Below, in pieces: positions 1 to 11,159 of a stretch of DNA of 64,000 bases; position 1 is the stretch's first letter, and every line of letters begins with the position of its first letter. Source of the stretch: Hirsutella rhossiliensis. Lineage: Eukaryota; Ascomycota; Sordariomycetes; Hypocreales; Ophiocordycipitaceae. Under the pieces are notes generated by a model. That model saw nothing but the letters and a program-made list of their open reading frames with translations, was not told the DNA's origin and made no database searches. Location: assembly GCF_020360975.1 (NCBI RefSeq), contig NW_025408671.1:3038001-3102000 (forward strand), read 5' to 3'. A program made the position numbers and the translations under genes.

Positions 1-3000
1 TCGTTGGAGCCGTTCTCCGGGATGGCGAAGCTCATGGATATGATGTCGACCTTTCTGCTGTTCGCCCAGTCTATGGCCTGGGCAGGTCAGCACAGTGATC
101 GAGGTTGCAGGCTGCAGGCCACGTACCTCGGCAACGTTGTCTGGCAAGATGCCCTCCCTGCCCTCAACAATCTTGGCCACGTAGAGGTCGCAGTACGGGT
201 CGATGGCGCACATCAGGTTGGCCATTTGGGTGCCGTGCGGGTCCGATGCAAACAGCCACGAGCCCAGCCGGCTCGCGTCGTCGACAAACGACTGCCCATC
301 CTTGATGCGCGGCCATAGACCTTCGTGGTTCTGGCTTGTCCGGAAAGGCGGGATGTTCAAGATGCCGTTGTCAATGATCGCCACACGCGTCGGCCGGACC
401 GGCGTGTTCGTCTGGAGGCAGCTCAACACCTTGTTGCGGTAGTTGTTGATGTATCTGAGCAAGTCTGGGACGGCCCTCTCGGCACTGCGTACATGTCAGG
501 TCTCCAGTCTTGCCGCGTCGGATTTGGCATTTACTAACATTTCTGAGAGATCCTTTCCGTCGTTTGGCGGCAACGAGTTCCACGACTGGGCGACAATGGT
601 GGATTTGAAGCCCTTTCTTTCGGCCCTGAGTGCCCGGAGTGCTTCTGAGATTCGAGCCTTGAGGCTGCTGCTGCGCTCCGACGTCATGAGGTCCTACCGA
701 CGCCTGTCAGAGCCTTGGCCTTGCGTGGTTTCACGGCACCTACCTGGATTAAATGTATCCGAACCAGCTTGAGCTGCAGTACAGATGTCAGAAAGAGCGT
801 GCCGGGGCCGGAGGGGCGCTGAAGACGTGGCTAGCATACGTTTGTCAACGACTTGATACCATTTTCGCCCAGCCAATGATCCACCACTGCCATCTTCCCA
901 CTCGAGTACAAGTGAAGCTCGGTTAGGCGCTGCTTTGTCGCGAGACTGAAGCAGGAAATTGCCATGTCAAGGTGTCGCCAGTCCAAGACAGAGACCTCAA
1001 ACTCACCGACGACCTTGGCGATCTCTACCTCGTCGTGCGGATCATGCATGCGGTCCAGAACCCGGAGCTTCATGATCTTGCGAACACGCCTATCCCGCAG
1101 CCAGTTCAAGGCCCGGAACACCTCGTCGTGGACATGCAGATGCCATTCGGGGCCCTTGTCCCATGCGTCCGGGCCCAGCGGCGGGAAGTCGGCATACCGA
1201 AGCACCTCTTCGAACTTGAGATGTCGCTCACTCCCTCGGCCCTTGACGGCCACCAGGGAATGCAAAAACTCGTCAACCGAGTACAGTCTCGACGCAAAGC
1301 GTGAGAGATCGAAGCAAATCTGGCCGGCGGGTTCTTGACCTCGTGGTCAGCTCAACTCACACAACAGCAGCAGAGAGGCGGCATTCGAGCACACAAGGAA
1401 CACGGGCTTCGTGACTCACCGTCCGACTCACGGAATATCCTGGCAATTGTCTTCATATCCTTGGCCTGTTGTATGGTGGCGTGAACTAGGAGTTTGCGGA
1501 TTTCGGCCCTGGCGTCCAACTTTGGGCTGCCTTCCGGCCCTGCGTCGTCGGCCTGCGCCATTGGCTCGTGAGCCTTTTCCACCCTTTGGGCTCCTGGCCG
1601 AGTCACGGCTGAGTTGCTTGTCGTTTTTGCACCAATCGGTTGCCCCCGCATATTCCAACTTGGTTGACTGTTGGGCGGCGGAACCCTGGGCTCGTACGTT
1701 CCTTGTTGGCCAACGACAAAGTTGTGATGCCAGAGTGCATACACAGCCTTGTCGGGGACGTCCTGAACCGGGATGGCCTTGGTCACCCATGCAGGGTCTT
1801 GACGCAGAAAGTGCCTCACAAACTCGATCTGCTGGTACTGCACAGCGACATGGAGCATGCACCTTTGTTGTTCCTCTTTACTGATCTCGCTCCAGCGCGC
1901 CTGTATAGGGGGGAGCTCCCATGCGTCCAGGTGACCGCGCTTGACCATGTCGCTCATGATGTCAAAATCGAGAACTCGCACAACCTGCGGCGCAATGCTC
2001 TGCACGAAGTGAGAGCCCTTGGTGAGGGTGAGCGCGGCGCAGAAGACGTTTTTGGCCGTCTGGTCATGTCTGAGGAGACGCGCCACTGCTCGCTGGATGG
2101 GATCCAACCGCCACACGTCCACGAGATTGTGCTTCATGATGAGCCCGACAACGTCACCGTCGACTTGATCCTCGGCGCCAATGGTGAAGATCTCGACGAG
2201 CTGTGCTCTCCCCAGCTCTCTCGCCTTGAGCGTGTCAGAACCAAGAGTTCTTGCATGGGGAACCGTTCCTCCGCCGGCATTTACCAATCCCCACCCCAAC
2301 ACGTGTAAGATGGCGTCCTTTGTCTTCATGTCTCGTCTGTATTGCAGAATTACCTTGACAACGCGCAGGGACTGATTATCGCGACATGTGGGATGCTCCG
2401 GCGTGTTACCAATGCCATCCTCTGAGAAGCGACCGAAGTCGCCTTCGGCTGTGCCAAACGCCAGAAAAGTCTGTCGTACGGCGTGCTCGAGGATGTTCTC
2501 GTCAGCGAGGCGATCCGCGGCGCCATCGAGGTCATCGAACCCGAGAAGCATCTCGAGCACGTCCAGCTGCTTCTTGTCCCCGATTTCCCGGTAATTGTTG
2601 ACGGCGTGCTCCAGCGCCGTGAAGTTGAAATGCTTCTTGTTCATGACATTGACCAGATATCGCCGAGGGTCAGACCCCCTTTTCAGGAGCTTCAAGCTCG
2701 GCTTGGATAGCTTCGTGTCGTTGCTGACAAAGTTGAGACACTCGTCCATCATGAACTTGACAAGATCGTGGGCGCCCTCTGCCATGGCAATGTGGAACGC
2801 CGGCAAGTCCCTCTTGGCTTTTCCCAATCTATGACTGTTTGGATTTTTGCAAGGTTGAGCAAGAAACGTCAGGGGTAGGTCATCAAATGCCAGCATCGGG
2901 TTTGCCCTGATGAGCGCTTTGCTCAGAGCACGGTACGCATCGCACGACGTAATAGACGGGCAGCTCGACGGTCCGGGACAGCAGGGAACTTGGAGGCGAT

Positions 3001-3502
3001 CGAGCGGCACAGGACTGCCCACGAGTCGAGGCTGATGCGAAACATGGATGCTCAGGTCGTCCCCATCGTCGCTGCCGTCGTCCTCACAGCTGTCGTCTTC
3101 CGACATGGCACGGACAGCATGGACCAGCATGTACCAAGAAACGCAGACGTCAAGTTCCGGGGGACCTCGGTGCATGAGCTCGTCAATCTGCAGCGCGAGA
3201 GCATGGTCCCATGAGAAGCCCTGCTGCTCTTCTTCGCCATCAATCGGGCTGGCCGCATTCTGGTCCATCTGGGCCTGGATGTTCTTGACCAGTTCGGCCA
3301 CGAGCTGCGCCACTCTTGAAGAAAAGTCGGGAATTGATTTCCTCTTCATTTCGTGGAAAAACTGGCGGGCCACGTCGCAAAGCGCTGCCTTGTTGTGGTG
3401 GTGGTGGCCGTTGGGGGGGGGGTGCCGCCCGCCATCGTAGTCCGATGGCGGCGTGGGAGGCGGAGCATTGACATTGTCCTTGGGGACCTGTGCAGTGATC
3501 AT
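1..3502 (-). CDS. Ankyrin-like / subtilisin-like (S8) serine protease fusion, 3' truncated
   Basis: The gene runs off the left edge; about 1,067 residues are visible. I read six exons: 3502-1420 (or 1432), 1339-840, 773-744, 693-539, 484-127 and 77-1. Introns have GT...AG ends and the frame is kept throughout. The first ~650 residues hold degenerate ankyrin-like helical pairs (for example FHIAMAEGAHDLVKFMM, LHVAVQYQQIEFVRHFL). After a linker and a helical region comes a subtilase core: the catalytic Asp in VAIIDNGI (bases 363-378) and the catalytic His in DPHGTQMANLM (about 228-242), followed by VDIISMSF. The Ser motif lies beyond the window. No signal peptide is visible, so the protein is probably intracellular. 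In fungi, ankyrin plus S8 architectures occur among NLR-like or regulatory proteins; a defence or cell-death role here is only inference. The ATG at 3502 is the first in frame; a further 5' exon cannot be excluded. Confidence 0.8.
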
Positions 3503-4228
3503 CGGAGAGAGGATGCCCTTGTCAGTGCCTCGGTGGCTGTTGGATCAGTGGTGAGAAGTCTGGTCGTGGTAGCGGCTGCCATGGCTCGAGGGGAAGCTCT
3601 CAAGCGCAGGCGAGGCGGCCACCACACCCGCCTTCAGCCTCGAGGCGGCTATTGACGCGGATGAGACGACGCCTCCGCCTCCCATGATTGCGAGAACGCG
3701 GATGGTGCAGGATCCATGGATGACAATTGGCTGCCGCATCATCCCTGACCATCTCGGCCAATGCGTGGAGAGTTTGCCCCCGGCCATGTTCTCAGCCCAT
3801 CCCGGCTTTGCCTTTGCCTTGCAGGCTTGCAGGGCGTGTAACGTATGTACCTCGTCTCTGGCCAAGCTGTGAGTCGGCATCCATGGTGTCCAGGAGGTTT
3901 GCCGAGGTTGATTGAATGGCCGGGGGTTGGGCGGCAGCCATTATTTTCCGCCCCGGGTCTGGTAACGGCCCGTCCCAGGCTTGACGGGTCACAAGTTCAC
4001 CAATAATCAATACTCCGTACAACACACTCACCCTCAGCTGCCGAATCCCTGCGCACACATAAGACGCACCCCGGTCTGCTCGCGCTGCGGGGTCGCCAAT
4101 ATGTTTGCCAGTTTGGGGGCCAGAGTGACTCCGTGTCCGGCTATAAGTGCCAGAAGCTGCCTTTGTTGCGGCGGGAGGTGCCCGACTTGACGCAGACGTA
4201 CTCGCAATCGTCCTGCAATTCATCAGCC

Positions 4229-5212
4229 ATGTCCAACCTGCACGAGGATGACGAATATGACGACTTCGACATGGACACCGAAGTCGAGCTCTTCGAGACA
4301 AAGGACGGCACGGCTCCAGCCCATGGCGGCCTCAAGTCGTTCAAGACCAAGGACGGCGGCCTCGTCTACTACGCCGACGATCCGTCCGGCTTCACCGTCA
4401 GCGTCGAGCGGCTCCTGCAGGTCGACGGCTTCGAGGACAGCAAGAAAAAGCAGCGCATGACGCTCATCGTCCTCAAGGTCGTCTTGGCCTCCAACGATGA
4501 GGACCAGAGGATCAGGCATGTGACGTTCAGTATGGAGTTCCAGGACAGAATACTCCGCAAGAAAGCCGAGCCACGTCTGCTGGCCTGGGCCCCCTTCGAC
4601 TCCATGGTGCGCACCAACAAGACCAAGGTCGACGTGGAGGAGAAAGTCGCCGTCAACGCCAAGCTGGCTGGCGGCGGCGGCGGCGGCGGCGGCAGCGCAG
4701 AGGGGTCTGCGGGCTACGAGAAGAAGATCTCGTGGTCTCAGACGTACTTTGACTCGGGCCACGCATACCCCATCATGGACAAGGACACCCAGGAGCGCTG
4801 CGGCGTGCGCTGGGTCCTGGCGTCCAATCCCAAGGAGGTTGGCTGTGTGCCGCCCGGAATCACGGCCGCTATGCTGCTCTCCCGCACGTCGGACGAGCCG
4901 TATCTGGCCAAGTTCAACGTCCGCGTCACCGGCGGGACGTTCTACAACCTGGTGCGCAACATCGAAACAGTGGTAGGTGTAAAGCCCGGCTCGACTAAGC
5001 CATACAAGGTGACTCCGTCCAAGTCCCCGATCAAGCGTGGCGAGGGCGAGAGTCTGTTCAACCTGGCCAGGCTTAAGCCCCATAGTCTGGGCAAGTTGAG
5101 GGGCAAGGGAGAGCTGACGGATTTGACCTTTGTATGGGGCGACGAGCCGGTGGCAAAGGACGAGGAGACGGAAGAACAGAAGAAAGATAATGGACAGGTC
5201 GGCACGGGCTGA
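4229..5212 (+). CDS. Unrecognised acidic protein with a Gly8 linker, 327 aa
   Basis: A single open exon. I chose the ATG at 4229 because the frame upstream of it has no ATG. The N-terminus is very acidic (EDDEYDDFDMDTEVELFE). Residues ~35-140 and ~170-260 alternate hydrophobic and polar residues in a beta-strand-like way (TLIVLKVVLAS, HVTFSMEFQD, KFNVRVTGGTFYNLV). A pure GGC run (4671-4693) encodes a Gly8 hinge between the two halves. The C-terminus is Lys/Glu-rich. No signal peptide, membrane segment or known catalytic motif is seen. The gene is transcribed divergently from the ankyrin/subtilisin gene, with 726 bases between start codons, so the two may share control elements. I do not recognise the family; it resembles fungal proteins annotated only as hypothetical. 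Confidence 0.7.
   Translation: MSNLHEDDEYDDFDMDTEVELFETKDGTAPAHGGLKSFKTKDGGLVYYADDPSGFTVSVERLLQVDGFEDSKKKQRMTLIVLKVVLASNDEDQRIRHVTFSMEFQDRILRKKAEPRLLAWAPFDSMVRTNKTKVDVEEKVAVNAKLAGGGGGGGGSAEGSAGYEKKISWSQTYFDSGHAYPIMDKDTQERCGVRWVLASNPKEVGCVPPGITAAMLLSRTSDEPYLAKFNVRVTGGTFYNLVRNIETVVGVKPGSTKPYKVTPSKSPIKRGEGESLFNLARLKPHSLGKLRGKGELTDLTFVWGDEPVAKDEETEEQKKDNGQVGTG
4671..4693 (+). repeat. GGC trinucleotide run inside a coding exon
   Basis: An uninterrupted GGC tract encoding eight glycines between the two beta-rich halves of the protein at 4229-5212. It is a likely slippage site and a flexible linker. Confidence 0.9.
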
Positions 5213-7689
5213 GTACTTGTTTGTCAAAGCAACCTTGTTGACGGCTTCTGAATGCTCATGACGATTATGAATTTATTACCTCTACGTATTGGTTCCCCCC
5301 ACTAGATTGACAGTTTGTGAGTCACCCAAGGGGGTATCATCCTCTTCATCTTCGCGACGAACTCACTTTAGTATCTGGCTGCCAGATTTTTTCGTCTTTG
5401 CTTTTGTCGTTTTTCTAAGTCGACCTCGTCAATGACGAGCTTCTGCATATGCAGTTATGCACGCCTATAATGCAAATGCAAGACAGCATGATGACTCTGG
5501 AGACTGGCAGCAGCAGCAAAGATGCTAAAGTCAGGGTTCATGATACCCCAGCCAATATTGCGCATGTAAGTTTTATGTGTGCCACCACATGTTGAAGACC
5601 TCGAAACAAAAGACCTCCATCGAAAGCCTAGGTGTTGGCCAGCCATGGCTGCGTGGAAAACGGACGCTTTATTCAAGTTCAGTAATTTATCCTGAGCGGT
5701 AGAAGCGTATGCTGCTGATATTTACGTACCTACATGGGATCATTGACCAGTTGAGAAAATATCAACAACAAAGCGGAATCAACTCCCGGCAGAGTGATGC
5801 CCGGGTCTCGAAGTCAAAGACCAGCTCGTTCCGCTTTGAAAACGAACGTTACTTTTGAGAATTCAAGAGCCAAGAAACAGACAACATGGCTTGATTGGTT
5901 GAAATCAACATGTAAGGTTCAAAGGAAAACCACGAAGACCAAGTCATCAAGTCCCAAGGAGGCCGTCAATCAAAGCTGATAGTTTCTGGGTTGCCAACTA
6001 CATGTATACAGCAGACTGTCCTCGACTTGTTTTGCTCGTGCATACAAGTGACGGCAAAAGAGCTTGCTCGCTCCTCGGCATGTTCCCCGAGGCCAGAGCA
6101 GGACACCAAGGCTAACCACTTGAAAAGGCCGACGAGCACACGACAGCTGGGTCGCCGGTATAGCCTTAGCCTCACTTTTACATCCGCGCAGAGAGGCTGA
6201 CAAAACAATGAATGGACATGATCCTCGGGCTAACCTTGGCCCAAGACATCATCGCCCGCCCATTCGGAGACAGATCTGGCCGCCTGGCAGCCCGGAGCTC
6301 TTAGTTTGACGGGATGCGACTCTCCCCGGCTGGAAATGGTGGCGGCAGCTATTGGACAAGGTATACTCTACTTGGTAGGATGGAAGACTAACAATAACTG
6401 AGGGTATGCTCATTGGCACTGGTTCCTGTACCTGAAGGGAAGAGCCCAAGTTCCTGGATCGATGCCCGAGGTACCGTTGCACGGACTCGAATGCCGCACA
6501 GCCGAGCGCCGTGAGAGGGGTACCTGTAGCTACACAAAGGGTACCTGCTCCTCAGTCCATACTCGCTTTCGACTGTTCCTTCCGTGGGAAGAAAGATAAT
6601 ATTGGATTCCAGGGCAGGCGGGATATGCGTGTGTGCCTGCCGTCAGTCAATGTCTCTACTCTCCTCCGCCTCTCCCCCCCTCCCCCTCCAACTTTCTCTC
6701 CTCTCCGCGGTCTCCTCTCTTCATCGTTGATCCGCAGAACTCGGTCTTCAGCACCAAACCGCGCGCCATGGTCTCCAGCCTTTGGTTGACCCAGGGGTTT
6801 GCATGCTCACGGACCCCACCTCCTGTCGATGCCAGGCTTTACTGTACAGCACTGAAACTGCAGCTTGCAAACCATGTCCACGCATGCATGCATCCCCCTC
6901 GACGTCTCCGTCTCTCCCTCCTCCCTCGGACGCACGCCAGGATTGCACATACTGTACATTCATACAACGCAGCCCCAATTGTATGACACATTGAGGCATG
7001 CGTGCACTCTATTCGAGGCCATGCATCCAACGCGAGTCCAGACTGGCAAACAAAACACACAGACCCGAGGTCAACAGGCACCCACGACACCCCCTTGCGA
7101 CGGGCTCCATGCATCGAAGTACCCACTACCGGCCTCTCAGCGGCTACGCGACGAATCCTCCGTCCATCTACCGAACAGCCTTATCCAAATCCATCCTGGA
7201 CCATGTTTCATCCTCTTGTCTACCATCTGCGCGCCCCGCGTCGAGGGCCGCGTTATGGGGCACCTGAGCCATTCAGCTCCCTGGTGTTGCTCCTTGGTTG
7301 CCTGGATGCGAGCCAAGGAGGCATGCACTGACCGTGCTGGCCTGCATATAAGGTCTAGGTCTGTGCTTCTTCTTCTCCCCGCCTCTCTTCTCTCTCCGAT
7401 GCTTGGCCTGTGCCTGGACCCTCCTGTTCCGAGACGTGGCGCTGCGTTGGAAGCCGTCAGCACCAGTCCATGACTGCCTGTTGCTTCACCCGCTTCCGCT
7501 CTTTCATCTCGTCATGATAAGCCCGTCGTTCGCCCTCCTTTGCGCCCAACTCCATCTCCGGACCTGACCATCTTGGCGGACCGTCGTCGTCTCAACTCCG
7601 AACGGCTCCTTTGCGACCTGTTTCGCTTGCCTTCTCCTCGTCTCACCTCCCTCTCCGGAGAAAGCACCGGATCCCCGACCGCCGCTCCG
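5213..7689. other. Intergenic spacer, no supported gene
   Basis: Short frames occur on both strands, but none shows a conserved motif or a convincing splice pattern. The stretch holds three GGTACC sites in 76 bases (6470, 6519, 6540), a CT-rich tract around 6657-6725, and another pyrimidine-rich stretch at about 7360-7560 just before the next gene. The last two look like fungal promoter and 5' leader sequence. Confidence 0.6.
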
Positions 7690-9783
7690 ATGAGAGATAG
7701 CATGTCCTGGAAGGCAGCCACGGGTGTGGCCTCCCTAGCCGGGCCACGTACCGGTCACCGGTCGATTCGGGGCCACATTTCTGGTCCGATACCCGTCCCG
7801 GCTCCGGAGCGTACCGACGACGAGTTTCCCATGCGAGATCGCAGCGCTACTCTGGCCGCCCCGCGTCGTGGTAATGACGGCGGCGCCAACGATGCGACGC
7901 CTGACCCTCGCGAGCCCGACGGTGGCCTTCGGCAGCAACCACTCGACGCAGCTCTGGCCGACTCGTCCCGCACTGAAGCCCGGCGCTCTGACCACAAGCA
8001 GGACGACGCAACCTCCGCACCACCAAAGCATAAAGCAGTCGCCCCCAAGACGGATCCGGCCCTGGCTAGAGGAGCCATAGACGGGCCGCAGCGCAGGAGG
8101 ACGACGTTCAAGTCGGCCTTGAGCAAGCTGCTTGGTCGCAACAAGAAGAGCGGCCATGCCCACATGAGTCAGCCGCCCATCAAGCCGGCTCTGGCCGAGT
8201 CCTTGACCCAACATGGCCCAAGTGTAAGTGTCCGAGCTCTCCTGGATTTCTAGCACATGACCGGCGACTGAGAGCTCATCACTTTGTGACAGGACCAAAT
8301 GTACCAAGAGCGGTCTCCAAAGTCTCCTGAGCAGAAACGGTACGCATCCATGCCCATCACCGAATACGATCGCGCGTTGCGATCCCACTCCATCGGCCCA
8401 GAGGATGTCTTGGCCATCCAGAGCGCGCGCAACTCCCTCAACGCAGAAACGAGGCAGTCCGGGAAGAAGCCCGACGCCTCGGACGCGACGTTGGCGCACC
8501 CTGCCGCACCCCGCTGGACCGAGGCAAGGAGATTTACAGGTCTCACTCCGCGCCCGGCTAGTTCCCACGACCGTCGCCCTCGCTTGGCTGATTGGAGTGA
8601 GGATCCCAATGAGATCGGCCGGGCCATCACGAGCGATATCAAGGGCTTGAGGCGACGCTCGCGCAGCTTGTCTGCCTTCCCGACTACCGACGGCGCATTC
8701 CTCGGCGTGTCGAGGCGCCGGAGCGACGAGATTCGCCACTGGCGGGAGAGCTACGAACCAGCTACCGCCGACTCGCTCTCATCTCCCGCCCACCAAGTCG
8801 ACGACGCAGGACCTCTGGCCGTCGATGAGCACGAGGCAACCGTTGTCGAAGAGGACCAGCCCAAGTCCCCTGCCCAGCCCTTTATCTTTGGAGACGTGAG
8901 CTCCATGAAGGAAGCGGCCGGCCTCAAGATCACCGAGGCTGCCAGCTTGGGCTCACGAGTCAGCATCCTCGAGATGCGGATGACTCGGTTGGAGCAGCTG
9001 GTCACCGAAGTGGCCAGGTCTCTGCCGGGATCTGCTCCTCCCACCGATTTCCACGCGCAAGCCGATGGCGCCGAGCACCGATCTTCTGCTGCATCTACTG
9101 GACACGGCAATCAACAGGGGACGATTCCTACCCGCCCTTCGGAAGCACCCAAAGTGACTTTTGGTGGTGATGCTCAAGCCTCTCCACGGTCAACGGTACT
9201 ACTTTCGCATTCGACAAACTCAAGCGCAAGCCGCCCGCTGTCATTGGTCACAGTGCGCGGCGCATTCGGCTCATCTCTGCCACAGGATGCAAGCGGAGCC
9301 GTCGCGACGGATCACTACCTGACCCTGGTGAGTCTCTTGGAGACGGAGCGCTCCGCTCGGGAAGTGCTGGAGTCACAGGTCAGGAGACTGGGCCACCAGA
9401 TCAATCTCGCGACCAAACTGGCAGGGTACGCCCGCCCTACGATAGGCGAGGTTCCTTCCGCCGACAGCTCGCTGGGTGGCACGTCGGCGTTTGATCACGA
9501 CGACGAAGAGGAAGAGGGACGTTGGGCCGAAGGCAACGAAGAGCCTTCAAGCGCCATCATAGGGCTTGAGGGCAAGGCCATGGTACCTCTCGACGAGGAC
9601 GAGGATGGGGACGCGGAGTCATGCGTTACCCCCAATGAAGACCACGACCACGACCTCTCGTCGAGCGACGACGAGAAAGACACTGCGTTGAGGACCGCGG
9701 CTCGAGCACTTTCCCTCTCGCGCCTCACCCTGGGCAGCAGTTTACAGCATCCGATGCATCAAGCCGCGCCGCAAGCAATCTGA
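7690..9783 (+). CDS. Unrecognised fungal protein with C-terminal coiled coils, 674 aa
   Basis: Two exons, 7690-8223 and 8293-9783. The 69-base intron has a GTAAGT donor and ACAG acceptor, contains an in-frame stop and preserves the frame, so splicing is required. The ATG at 7690 is the first in frame; a second in-frame ATG follows at 7702. The protein is largely disordered, with Arg/Ser- and Pro-rich segments (RRRTTFKSALSKLLGRNKK, GLRRRSRSLSAF). Two amphipathic heptad-like segments lie towards the C-terminus (SRVSILEMRMTRLEQLV; then around LETERSAREVLESQVRRL). An acidic tail follows (DEDEDGDAESC...SSDDEKD). It may be a cytoskeletal or scaffold protein, but I do not recognise a family. A CT-rich leader precedes the start. 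Confidence 0.75.
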
Positions 9784-11159
9784 ATCGGTCATCTTGACCT
9801 CTAACTATGAAAGGGCCCTGTCCTTCGCGATCTTGTGGCCGCAATGCCACGCCATGGTGATCAGATATGGCTACTCGTTTAACATCGCCGCTACGATGTA
9901 CTCGGGTTCCAGCAGATACGATGTGGCTGCCCAACCGCCCCAGTCAATGGGGAGGTAGTGGAGTGCCCAGTTCTTTCCGACTTCCCCGTCTTTACGAGAA
10001 TTCAGCGCAACTACGGAACCTATAATGGAGCTATACGCAATGATCCAGTTCTCGAGGCGGGACAAACACTGTTTCTGCGTAAGAAAGCCCTCGATCATCT
10101 ACACAGACCATATGCGCCTCACTTGGCTCACAACGACCATTGGCCACGAGGGCATTTACGCCCGTTCGGTCTCTGAGCTTCGCTTGCTATTTGGAGATGA
10201 TCATGCCGGGCCCTCTGATGACGGCTCAATTTACATGTTTGCCCTGGGTTTTTCGAGTACATACATCGAAGCTACTCGGGGAGTTTGCCAAGACAATGCG
10301 CCGAATGTGGTCGCAAAGACCCAGCCTGGTGTCCTGGGCAGGAACCCCTTAAATAATCATATCCCTCACGCCGCGCCATTCCTCAAGCGGGGTTGCCAGT
10401 CCTGCGCAAGCTGTGACGCACCCGACCTTACGTCCTTGTGTTCCCGCCTGAGCTTCACCAACGTCTGGCCAAATTCGCAGCGGCCCACACGATCTCTTCT
10501 ATCCCGACAGCCTGCAGCCCAGCTAAGGCACGACCTGATGCACAACGAGCTTGGCCGAGGCGTGAAGCTCTTTGCACCGGGCAACCGGCCTGTTCTCGCC
10601 GTGTCTTTGGCCCCCTCCTTGACCTGGTTCGCAGAGTGGCTCCGTGCGACACTCCGTCCTCGCCCAACCTGAATAAACGAAGAAGAAACACATGTATAAT
10701 TATGTCTGGTCATGTAGACCCGTGCGATGAGCCTGGCGTGATAACTCAGATGACTTTTATGGAAGTTGTAATCCAGAGGACGGAGTCCAAGCCATCTGGG
10801 GCGAAGGGATTGGCTACTAGAATGGAACGGGTCACAGCACTCACACAAGACGACAGTCAATTTCCTTGCCTCGGCATAATGAGACGAGAGGCAGAAGATA
10901 GAGAAAGATGTAATACACTGTTGCTACATTATGACGCTTTGCTCAGCTAACAGTCGTGAGTGGTTCGAGATGCGACTGTATCCGGCCATGCAGTCCGCTG
11001 ATCTTGTTGAAAACTCCGACAGGGAACACCGTGCTAGCAGCGGGGTGAGACATAATCCTATTTCCGGCCCCTGCGTCTAGCACGGCGTGTGCATAGAAAT
11101 GTATACGCTTTATGGTGCACGCGCTGTAAGCGTTACTCTCCTCAAGTAGCGTGGCTGGT
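9784..11159. other. Intergenic stretch with weak frames
   Basis: Contains overlapping frames on both strands (10025-10672 plus, 10366-10860 minus, 9871-10098 minus). Only the last is listed separately, at low confidence. No conserved domain, RNA gene or repeat stands out. Confidence 0.5.
9871..10098 (-). CDS. Possible small or partial hypothetical protein, 75 aa
   Basis: An ATG-initiated frame with a mixed, protein-like composition rather than the Arg/Ala/Pro-rich look of shadow frames (IAYSSIIGSVVALNS, IDWGGWAATSYLLEPEY). It has no recognisable domain and no clear upstream exon. It could be the last exon of a small gene, a relic, or chance. Confidence 0.2.
   Translation of the reverse strand: MIEGFLTQKQCLSRLENWIIAYSSIIGSVVALNSRKDGEVGKNWALHYLPIDWGGWAATSYLLEPEYIVAAMLNE

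Noticed and set aside
4223..5227. A 334-codon minus-strand frame opposite the acidic protein gene
   Set aside because: Antisense shadow; the plus-strand frame has the better start context and a coherent beta-rich pattern.
7735..8739. A 334-codon minus-strand frame opposite the coiled-coil gene
   Set aside because: It overlaps both exons and the intron of the plus-strand gene and has shadow-like composition.
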